Part shown: positions 36,242 through 46,500 of the stretch, one piece after another
Numbering within the stretch: position 1 is the first letter of the stretch
Layout: every line of letters starts with the position of its first letter
Source of the DNA: Orbilia blumenaviensis
Lineage: Eukaryota > Ascomycota > Orbiliomycetes > Orbiliales > Orbiliaceae
Reading direction: 5' to 3'
Assembly: GCA_036872755.1 (NCBI GenBank)
Contig: JAVHNS010000003.1
Location: forward strand, 3,286,001 to 3,350,000
DNA: 64,000 nt
The notes under the pieces: generated by a model
The model's database searches: none
Told to the model about the DNA's origin: nothing
What the model saw: the letters and a program-made list of their open reading frames with translations, nothing else
Program-made: the position numbers and the translations under genes

Positions 36242-37997
36242 AACATTGGCGCCTATTCCTTGCTTTTCTTCCCTTTAGATCCCAGAGCCTCCGCGTCCCT
36301 GAGACCTCCGCAGAAACTGGAATCCCTAACACCTTGCCCGATAAGGGCGGGGTCGTATCGTGTTTCAATGATATCGCGTCGCATTTCCTCGGGACCGCCT
36401 CACATCTCGGTGAGATGTGCTTCGAAGACCGCAGCCGTCGTCCAAAACGTAGAATTCTATGTGAGAACTCTGTTAGAAAAGCGTGCAGTGGCTTTCGCAT
36501 CGTCAGAACTTACGTTGGACATCGTGCAGGCAAAGAATGACAAGAAATTTCGTTCAGGGTTTTTTTAGACGAAAACTTTGAAATTTTTGATATTGGAATG
36601 TCAAATGTGTCGGTCCGGGCTCACAGTCTATACCTCGACTTGTCGGGTCTGGCATTGTATTGATAGATCGATAGGTCCCGGCAGTAATACGTTAGATGGT
36701 GGACCAGCCACCGCCGCAGCGTTACGATTTCTTCTTGACATTGTGAAATGAAATGCAAACAACGAACTCAAAACAAAACACTTCTCAAAAATAAAAATTT
36801 TCGAGCAACAGTTCCGGGCTCGTAACCTGATAGAACCCCTGGTGATGATGTAGAATGATTGATTTCCTGAGTACATTCTCCCGAAGGCAAACATCTATCT
36901 ACCTGTTATGCTGTCTCTAATACTTCCATAATCAACACACAGATCTACATATGATCTGTCGAATACACCCCTTTGCTAAAGGACCCCCAATACGACTGCA
37001 AGTGAAGTACAAGCTTATTTTTACCTATTTCTTAAACTTTAATAGTGAGCGTTCCTAGCGGTCCAATAGTATTCCCACATCACGTGAATGCACAATGTAT
37101 GCAAAAACAGCTTGTATTACGTTAGAAACCCGACTGTAAAAGGGTCTCGTAGCCAGACTTGGTCAATGTAGTGAATTTTGTTTAAGATGCTTCACCACCA
37201 AGCATAGCCCATTACACTAGGACCGAAATCATACCAACACTATAAGCTATCTAGGTTCTCCGGGCGTATGGTCTTCTTTATAGTTTATATCCCAACGGCT
37301 TATGATCAGCACAGCAATATTTAACTATGAATATTAGGAAGAGACGTGAAGACTGGGTGTGGTCCGAACCGCGGAACAGAAATCCGAATCTACGGAAGTA
37401 CCTTCCATATCTTGCGGTCCCCACAAAGATTTTGACAGGTCACATCCCTGCATTTTAAGCTTTCGCCACGGTAGAAACTGCATTCTGCCTTTTTCACGAA
37501 CCCTATTGCAATATGCACACCTAACCCACCCCGCACCACACCGGAAAAAATAAATCTATAAGTAAGCATCAAATGTGAGATATATTAACGCTACACAGAG
37601 ATAATATCAAGGATTCCCCGTTATAAGACTAAGGATACTATTAAAAATAATCCCGGTCACCAAGCCCGATTTTATCCAGCCACGCGGAAAATTCGGCGAC
37701 ATCTGCCGATTACCACAAATTCAACGCGGTCGCTTGTCATGGATGGTCCCTTCAGATCCATTCATGGGATTCCCATGAGGGTTAATATGTATTTATCAGT
37801 TGGCTAAACGGGTTTAATATTGAGCCTGGTAGATTTGCTGGCAATGATTTATGGTAGACGGTGAAAATCCTGGATAAATTGAGTAAATACGGTATAGAGT
37901 TCGGATGAAAGGGATAGCTTGATTAACAAATCTGGAGACGTCGACGTTGGATGATGTATTCCGGATCTCTTTTGATTGACCAGGGTATAGTTTTCAA

Positions 37998-38003
37998 TAT
38001 AAG
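37998..38003 (+). promoter_or_regulatory. TATA-like box of the CBM1 esterase gene
   Basis: TATAAG lies about 95 bp upstream of the ATG at 38094. Assigned by motif and distance only. Confidence 0.4.
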
Positions 38004-38093
38004 AACTGGAGGTTTGCGTCAGTGTATTCGGGATGAGATGTCCATTGGAGCCGGATTTCAAGTGTCTTAGCCCACTCGCAGCCAATTATCACC

Positions 38094-39555
38094 ATGAAGC
38101 TTTCGTTCCTTACCGCTGCTCTAGCCTGCGCGGCTGAAGTCTTTGGACTTACTAGCTCTTTGCAGCGTGTTACTGAAGTATAGCATTCCCGTATCGACCT
38201 TTCTATGCCTACATCATAGCTAATCCGACTACTAGAATTGGGGAAATAACCCAACGAACATCGAATTCTGGATCTACGTCCCCACAACCCTGAAGACCCG
38301 ACCAGCGGTGGTGGTAGCAGCTCACTATTGTGGTGGTTCCGCATCCGCTTTTTTCAGCGGTACCCAATGGGCGAACCTTGCCGATCAATATGGCTATATC
38401 GTTATCTACCCAAGCGTTACGAGGAGTAGCAAGTGCTGGGATGTAGCGTCCACCGCTAGTTTGACCCATAACGGTGGCAGCGATAGTTTAGCTATTGTCA
38501 CAATGGTCAAGTGGGCTCTGAACAAATACACCGGTGATGCTGGAAGGGTCTATCACACCGGCCTGAGCTCAGGTGCTATGTTGACTCAGGTATATTTTTT
38601 TATTTCTTGGCTTAAATCGGTTACCCCGAAAGGGCGCTAATACAATTTGGTTGTATAGTTGATGATGGGGGCTTACCCTGATGTATTCGCCGGTGGCTGT
38701 TCCTTTGCTGGTGTTCCCTACGGCTGCTTCGCTGGCTCCGGCGAATGGAACAGCCAATGTGCCAACGGCCAGCTCGTCAAGACTGCTCAGCAATGGGGTG
38801 ACCAAGCCCGCTCCGGATACCCAGGATACACCGGCCCACGCCCCAAACTCGCGATCTACCACGGAACCACAGATAACACCCTTTACTATAATAACTTCTT
38901 GGAATCGAATAAACAGTGGTCCAATGTTTATGGCATAAGCTTTACGAGGAACGAAACCAACAACCCACTCAGCGGATGGACCAAAATGGTCTTTGGAGAT
39001 GGGACGCAATACGTTGCATATTCGGTGGGTTCCCCTGCAATTCGTATGATATATATCGGCATCTATCTAATTCAGTGATAGGCTGCCGGAGTTGGTCACA
39101 ACATCCCGCTCAGAGAGGCAGATTGCATGTCCTTTTGGGGATTAAACACTAGCGGCCCGACTAGCTCCACAACCACAAGAGTATCTACTACTACTTCCAC
39201 CACGACACCGGTAGTTACTACCACAAGGACAACTACTCCAGTTACTACACCTTCTACCACCCCTAGAACCACCACTACAACAGCGGGTACTGGCCCAACG
39301 GTACCTAAGTGGGGACAATGTGGCGGTGTTGGATGGACTGTGAGTTCAACCCCCTTTTCAACGTCTTGAAGACATCTTGTAGAAACATTGCTCTAATATA
39401 TATTGGTATAGGGTGCTACCACTTGTGTCTCTGGCTCAACCTGCCAGGTACTCAACCCATACTACTCTCAGGTCAGTAACTCCCACCTCGGCGGATAAAA
39501 GTACTTTGTTTCGGGTGAACTAACATTCGCGTTTGATGTTTTGTAGTGCTTGTGA
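38094..39555 (+). CDS. secreted CE1-type esterase (PHB depolymerase family) with CBM1
   Basis: Six exons: 38094-38177, 38236-38589, 38659-39024, 39082-39339, 39412-39471 and a 9-nt last exon, 39547-39555. All introns are in phase 0 (57-75 nt). The protein has 376 residues. A signal peptide covers about residues 1-19. The alpha/beta-hydrolase domain carries the GLSSG nucleophile elbow (Ser139), GTTD (Asp218) and GVGH (His274), as in the esterase_phb family that includes fungal acetylxylan and feruloyl esterases. A Thr/Ser/Pro-rich linker of VTTT-type units follows. A family 1 cellulose-binding module covers about 343-376 (WGQCGGVGWTG...YYSQCL). It should remove acetyl or feruloyl groups from xylan while anchored to cellulose; acyl specificity is not readable. 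The last exon encodes only Cys, Leu and stop, and that Cys completes the CBM1 disulfide set. Confidence 0.92.
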
Positions 39556-40868
39556 GCGGACCCGTAGGTGACCCGTCCGAAGGCGGAAACGACTTCGGGT
39601 GACATAGTCTGACATCGGGTAGTATTTTAATTTTATGTGTATATCCCGCGAGTATACCATGTATATATCTTGATTAATTATGTAAATTCTGTTAGCGTCT
39701 CAAAGATACTGTGCGTACGTGGCTTCTGATCGACCAGGGTGATGCTAGTCTCGGCCCCGGGTGGTGCTACATGTTGGGGGTAAAATCCCAGCCAAAAGCT
39801 ATTCGGTCACCTGACACTTTTCGGGATCAAAACTGTCGGCCCGAGATTTGCCGTGCCGGCGGCTGATAACCCAAGATCGGCGGGTCGATCACCGACCCCT
39901 GTAGCATATGAAGACGTAAAGCTGGTTACAGGTTTGTCTCAGTCCCGCTGTTACGTGTCTGCTTTGGCTGGCGGGGTTCGCGGGAGGGCCCAGACCAGGT
40001 CGCCAGCTCGAGTGAGTTAATTACTGGAATCTGGCAGCGTAGCGGGCAAGCTAACCTACATTGTCCTCCACGAGTAGCCAGTTCTAGGGGATATGTGCAT
40101 TTGGTGACCCTCTGCAGTCTCTGTTATCAGACGGGCCCTTGATATACCAAGGTCACATGACACCTTTGGACGTCAAAACAGGGGTTTGTTCAATTTTGCG
40201 GCACCGTTAGTCCCTCTTCCCAAAACTAGTAATAGAGTTTCTATCCTGTGGCTACTACAGTACCGCCCTGAGTTTAAAGGTAGGTACCTAGGTAGTATTG
40301 GGAGGTCTGGCACATGATCTGTCTCGGTACCTAACTGCAGAATGTATTTTTAGCTCCTTCACAACGATGCACGCAAATTTGTAGTCTTATATTTAAAGTG
40401 CGGTTAGTTGAGTCTGAGGCTGCCAGAGATTATATTAAGTGGATCCTTTTGTTTGAAATTTGAGGTATAAAATCCATACCTACCGGTATACCATGACTTC
40501 GATAAACCGTCAATATGCAATGTTAAAAAGTCTTTCTTACCATATCTCAACCTTGGAAACTATGAGTAAGAACGGCACTGAATTGCCTGTCATGTGCGCA
40601 TGCGTCCACATATGCGTATATGCGAGGCTCTAGTATCATTGAATGCTAGCTGTAATGAAGTCCTCGTTATCACTATATATAGAATGATCCCTCACGCCTC
40701 GCGCAAACGAGATCCAGGAAAGTAAGCTTAACCTCCAGAGCGATCGTTTATCAATTTAGTATTTGCAACTTTAGCCGTATCAAATTCTCGCTGTAGTCAT
40801 GCTCAGGCAACCTTCAATAAACTTTCGATGAAGAAAAAATTGATTCTCTAACTATCGCAAAAGCTAAC
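39556..40868. other. intergenic
   Basis: 3' flank of the esterase gene and upstream flank of the 40869 gene. No supported coding sequence or repeat. Confidence 0.55.
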
Positions 40869-41768
40869 ATGTTTTGTCCGAAACATCTACATATGTTAAG
40901 AGAGGACAATGTCATGTCACCGCGTCCAGCAGAGAGTAGCTATACAGAAGTTATGGATCTCGAAGCATGTGCCTCCGGGGCAGGGGCTATCTTACAGGAC
41001 GAGAAAAACGAAAGCTACGTTTCGGACGTATTTGTGACCCAAGCGACGCTACCCCCTTTCGATCCAGCCACTCAAAATACCTCTTGCCCGAACTCCCTGG
41101 ATTGTTTTAACGGTATACCTGCCCCTCAATTGCTACCTTTGTATGCGTATAAATTTGATTCATTCATCACGAAAGTACGGGATGGCTGAGAAATAGTTCT
41201 TCTATCAGGCCACACCTATCTAATCACAACCGATAACCTCTCCGGCGTCCGGTTTCCTGACGATGAGGACTATGAAGAGGAGTCCCGACGTTATATCACT
41301 TGCCAGAAAACCTACAAAATCGAGTGGCTATGTTACACCATATTTTGTCTATATCCTCTCTACGTTATTTGCTACCTCACGAATGGGGACTCGCCGTGCC
41401 GCCCCTCGCTTCATAATGGCACAGAAAAACCGAGACCGATAGACAAACTGCCTCCACCAATACTTGAGCTAACAGGGGGAGATTTACTTTGGTCGTTCAA
41501 CGTACTTCTCTGTATTGCGATGTCTATAGTGGCCCTCTGGACGGCGGATGCTAGATTAGAGTCGTCGGTGGAGATGAGGAGGAGAAGGGAAATACATGGA
41601 TTACCCGCCTGGCCACCTGAAGTTCCACGTAGTCTGAGACTGTGGATTGCCAGCTGGAGAGTGAACTTGGCGTGCTTCTTAATAACTTTGGGGCTTACTA
41701 TTTTTTGGTGTTTGGGTTTGTGGGAGAAAGTGGAGAGGGAGAGGGCGTGTAGGATTTTGTTGAATTAG
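40869..41768 (+). CDS. multi-pass membrane protein, one intron inferred
   Basis: The reading frame runs from 40869 to 41768 but contains an in-frame TGA at 41187-41189. A GTATAC donor at 41113 and a TCAG acceptor at 41208 define a 96-nt intron that removes the stop and keeps frame. Exons 40869-41112 and 41209-41768 then give 267 residues. The N-terminal ~115 residues are polar and acidic. Hydrophobic spans lie at about 118-136 (CYTIFCLYPLYVICYL region), 170-190 and 235-255. No known domain. It belongs by layout to the 31-43 kb membrane-protein group. If the intron is not used, this is a pseudogene with a premature stop. The start codon is uncertain because other in-frame ATGs follow closely. 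Confidence 0.55.
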
Positions 41769-42326
41769 TGGCGGGTACACGCAACCTCTGGGATGTAGAG
41801 TTTAGAGATGTATCTCTACAGATCTGGTCTCGTAAACCATCCCCCACGAAGTAGCTCGTACTTCGTGTGAATCTACTCCTATATATACCCCCCCTCGACG
41901 TCTCACCGACCTACCGACCTATATTTCAGCGGATGGTTATTTCTTCCTGTGATCCGCCAGACTATTCACGCGCATCTATATCGTTATCACGGTAATATAT
42001 GACCTACCGGTTTTGTATGAGACATTCGTCATATATATATTCTGCAACTTTGCCGAGGTTCTGACATTAACGTTCAACTGGCATTAAAGCATATTAAAAT
42101 AAAATTCTCAATGGCGCTCATTTGAGAGGAGTAAGCCATCTTCGGGTGACCTTATTACGATATTATTACACCCTTGATTAGTATGCCACTCGCTAAACCT
42201 GTTCACGGCCCCCGGGGAAACATACTCAAACCTCGCCACGCAAGGTAATTACATGGCATCTTGTAGTTCCTAGCCGTGGAGGTACTCACTACATTCTCAT
42301 GAGGAAACCTTTGATATTTAGTACAT
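41769..42326. other. intergenic
   Basis: Spacer between two same-strand membrane-protein genes. TATATATA lies at about 42033-42041. Nothing else seen. Confidence 0.5.
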
Positions 42327-43182
42327 ATGGTCCCCGAAAGGAAGTCAGTTGAACAAAATATGGATCTCGAAAAATACACGAAACATTCACATAAAGAAGA
42401 AATGGATGTTACAGCGATGTCTGATAAAGAATTAGGTATTTAGTTTCTCACACCAATAACTACAAGACGCATTTTCTGACAAATTACTAGATACGGGCGA
42501 CCCATATATCACTACCCCATCAGAATCCCGCAGTCCCCGGGCTTCACTTAACTACCAACCAGTTTCCTCACCGCCAGCCTACCCAACTAACTCACTGGAC
42601 GCGAACCCAGTTTTGGATAACGATATTGCGCGCTATACGACAACTCAGACCAAGAGACTCTCCATTTTAAGTGCAGTTCACTCCTTCCTCTTGGCGTGGT
42701 GGATAATCGCCATTATCCTCGGGATATACTATACTCCTGTGCAGGAAGACTACGATCCAAATGAACACGGGAGCTCAGCTGCCTTTCAAACACAACTCAA
42801 GCATTTCCGAATCGCTTTGATCGGCGGGGTTCCTGCGGTTTTAATATCGCTTGGTAAACTCGTCCTATTCAAAAGGATATTTAAATCTCAGAGGGTATCA
42901 GAAGAATCACGGCGACTGGCAGCCGATATCGATGGTAACTACTCCCCGGGTAGCGGCGGGTATGGAAATAGCAGACTCTTGATAGGAAAATGGTGGGAAG
43001 GTTATTTCGAGCAGGAGAGGGCGATGCAATTAGTGATGCATCTCTTTGGAATGATTCTTACCATTTGGCTGGCGGTCGGAAAGTTTAGAGGGTATATCAG
43101 ACCGAGGGGCCCTTTTGATGATGCTATTTGCGCATTCTCGGATCCGAGGGCCTATGGTGGGACTCCGGAGCCGACGCATTGA
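42327..43182 (+). CDS. multi-pass membrane protein with PPAY motif
   Basis: Two exons, 42327-42435 and 42491-43182, flank a 55-nt intron (donor GTATTT, branch CTGAC, acceptor TAG). They give 266 residues. The main frame has no ATG upstream of its core, so the short first exon supplies the start. The polar N-terminus contains SSPPAYP (PPAY at residues 64-67). Hydrophobic spans lie at about 93-118 (LLAWWIIAIILGIYY), 150-172 and 225-242. Before the last span comes RLLIGKWWEGYF, matching KLLLGSWWERY of the protein at 34773. Equal intron position relative to the PPAY/TM1 region and the shared motifs mark the two as paralogues on opposite strands. Function unknown. Confidence 0.68.
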
Positions 43183-43542
43183 GATTAATATACCTGCCGC
43201 AACGCAACTCCGGCGCCTGATTTTCATGGAGCTAAAATTTGGATTTGGTCCCGCTTTAATATTAGGATTGTAGTGTTTCTATTTACGAATCTATTGAAAT
43301 TGCAAAGTTACGATATACTGGCTCGCCTTATCCGCACAAGCAAAGACCAGGGGTTGAGATATATTCAATACTGAGACCTCATACAAGGAGATTCGAGCTG
43401 CGGCTCTAATATATGCCGGAACCATCATTCACATATACATGCCATGAATTTCATCTTTGAAGGGAATGTCTGTATCCTCAGACTCGCTTTCAGTAGCCTG
43501 CAGCTTTACCCCTTTCAGGAATCCTGGTGTTAAAAACTCGAT
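43183..43542. other. intergenic between convergent genes
   Basis: 3' flanks of the 42327 (+) and 43543 (-) genes. No distinct element seen. Confidence 0.5.
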
Positions 43543-46500
43543 CTAGCGTCGATAGCTCTGAGTTAGTCTTGAAGCTGGCACGCGGGGTTTAGAGAGGATA
43601 CCAACCTCAAGCCCTTTCCCATCCACCCATTCCACAATCCCCGGAAGCCCAGTGGCACATGCAACAGAAATTAACATCGGCATTTCCATTGCGGGTACCT
43701 TGACATAGTACAGTCCCGGAATCCCGACCTCCATAACCATCTTCTCAACATCTTCTGTGTTGGTTTCTGCAAAGGTATGGTCGGTGTTGAATCCATACGG
43801 GATAATCTGTTCAACGGTGATGTATGCTTTCCGTGATACCACATATCTGCATGACTTGTCAAATCCAATCTTTACCTTTGGGATAATCGGTACTCTTTTT
43901 ATTGCCTGGTCCGCAATTGGAACTGCCCCGTTCGGCTCAACTCTACCCCCTAACTCGTCGCTTTTCTGGGCTGTTGGGTGTTCTTTGTTTGCTGCATCGT
44001 CGGTATCGGGGCTGGCGGCCTTTTTTTTATTACCAATGTACCACGACTCATCATCCTCCTCCTCAAAATCCACAGGCTTTACAGGGGCCTTCTTCCTTCC
44101 TCTTTTCTTCTTTTTCTTCCTGGAGTTGCCCGATTTCCCTTTCTTCGAGGCGGCCTGCTGCGGAGTACGCGGTTGTGAACGCTTGGTTGCCGCATCTTCA
44201 GAATCGTCCGAGTCACTCATCTCGACGTCTCCATCATTTGAGGCGGCATCATTAGCAGATAGTTTATTTGGCGTTGTATCTAGTGGGTTTATTTCATCAG
44301 CTAAAGGATCATCAGGTTGCGTCGCCCCATTCATCGGAATGGGCACTGTGGCTTGCTCGGGATCAGGCTCAGGTATCTTAAGGGGTGCTTCGGTGGGAGT
44401 TTCTGGTGGAGCTTCTGCTTTCATGGCGTCCTCAGAAGCTTCGACCGGGGGACCTGTAGTAGTTTCTGCCTGAGCATCGCTAGTAGTTTCTACAGGGGCA
44501 TCACTGGCAGCCTCTGGAGGAGCATTAGCGGCAGTCTCTGGAGGAGCGTTAACGGTAGTCTCTGGAGGAGCATCAGTAGCAGTTTCTACAGGTGCATCAG
44601 TAGTAGGCTCAACAGGAGGCTCAGCTGTTGTGGTCGCTGGTATGGGAATATCACTAGGATCCCTCGGGGGACTATTTATCGGAGTCCCGGTAGGGTGATA
44701 ACTAGGCGCTTCTGAAGGGTTCTTTGATGGTTCATCCGTACCAACCTCTATTTGAGTTTCCGCAGGGATGTCTGTAGCAGGCTCTGGGTCCGTTGGGACG
44801 CCTGTGGGGTTATCTGCCAAGTCTTCCGTCGTTACCGCCACAGGAATCTCGACGGGAACCTCTGCAGGAGATTTTGGAGGCCCTCTTATCGGAAAATCCA
44901 CAGCACGCTGCGGTACTGGGAACCTGACAATGATCTCCATTGGTGTATCCTCCTGTGGCTGCTGGGGAATACTCTCTGCGAAGTCTTGGGGGGTATCCAC
45001 AGGAATTCTCTCGGATTTGTACGGCAGCAAGATCCGAACATGAGACAAGTACGACGGCAGGTCCTCCATTAAATCTTCAAAGGAGTCTACAAAGCCGTGA
45101 GGCATTGTCTGCGCAAAGTCTTCGGGCGTTCTGGGTGGGGAGGGCATTGTAGTCGCTTCTGGCTCCGGATCGTTAACTGACTGCTCTTGGTGGTCGCTGT
45201 TACTTGGTAATTCGTCTTGTGGCGTCTGAATCTCTATTGGTTGAACATGATCTCGCGATGTGTCTTCCTCCGATTTTTTGTCTTTTGGCTGCGTGTTGAT
45301 ATCCTCTCCCTTTGGCGTAAGGTCTTCCGAAGGTCCGACCTTAGGACCATCCTCTTTCGATGTTATCTCTTCCGAGGTCTTATTTTCTTCCTTCGCCTCA
45401 TCGGGGTCCACATTTTGCGGGGCGTTTATATTTGGCGTATCACCCGCAGATCCCGCAGACATTGATGCTGTCGGTGTTGCAGCACCAGAAAATGGACTCT
45501 TTGAACGAGTTGCTGGCGGCTCACTGGGACGTCTAGCTGGCATATGTAGACCCCCCCGCAATACAGATCGCCGGAATCTAGAAGGCCTCCGAAACGGTGT
45601 TCTGGGAAACTCGCCAAGGGCCCACTTGTTCGTCCAGGTCAAGTCATAATCTGGCTCTTCGCCTCGCGCCTTCATTTCTTGGTCAATATCATATTGGTCG
45701 GCCCAACTTACCCCCGTCTCTGAGACTCTGGATTGCCACACGTAGAAGTCGGTCTTTTTTTCGTCTGTAGGGTCACACTCCCCTCCAGGGCCAGATTCCT
45801 CCTCAGAACTAGGTTGCTTTTCAAGAGCAGGCTTAAGCTTCTGCACGAGAGTAGGCTTCTTCGTGACAGGAGGAATGTCATCTTCAGTCTTTGGCGGGCT
45901 CGGCACCCTCGGAGCCGGAGGCGGGGTTTTCTTGGCCTTTAGTCGAGACTGTAGCGGTACACACCAAGCACCTAGCCCAGGCTTCGGAGTGTTTCCAGTG
46001 CTCGATCCTTCGGCCTCGTCTGAATCATCCGCCCCATCTAGACCCATCCGTGGACGCACATTCACCTTGGGATGGTGTTTCCCGACAGAATGCTCACTTG
46101 ACAGAGTGCAAGAGCTATCAGAATCTTCTGTCGTCGTTGGTTTCTTGTATGTTTCGTAAATATCTAGCCCGAAACCCTGCTTTGTTCGTAAGAAAATCGA
46201 ATCTTCATCCAGACAACCCCCAAGGAGAACCGGTTTTTTGACGTTATCAGGTTCTCCTTCGGCAACATCCTCCATATTTGAGTCCTCCGGTTGCACCGTA
46301 TCGGTGTCATCAGGAGTATCTTTAGTGTCGGCATCCGGGTTCAACTTGGTTTCGGGGTTCAACTTCTTTCTTTTCCTGCGCTTCTGTTTACTTATCTTCG
46401 CAGTCCTATCCTCGATTAATATCGGGAAGTTCCTCGAGAAGCATACAATATCTTTGTCAAAGTCATCGTACAAAATCCCTTCTTGGACAGTAATCGCCTT

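Larger units (their letters stand above)
35572..38093. other. 2.5-kb region without protein genes; tRNA-like relic
   Basis: Apart from the tRNA-like sequence at 36162-36241 and the esterase promoter near 38000, I see no supported gene. Frames at 36240-36568 overlap on both strands and carry no domain. Confidence 0.5.

Noticed and set aside
36628..36894. 88-residue frame on the minus strand
   Set aside because: No domain, no clear start context and no exon partner.
44317..44715. + strand frames over the DUF4470 gene repeat array
   Set aside because: They are shadows of the minus-strand repeat-encoding sequence.
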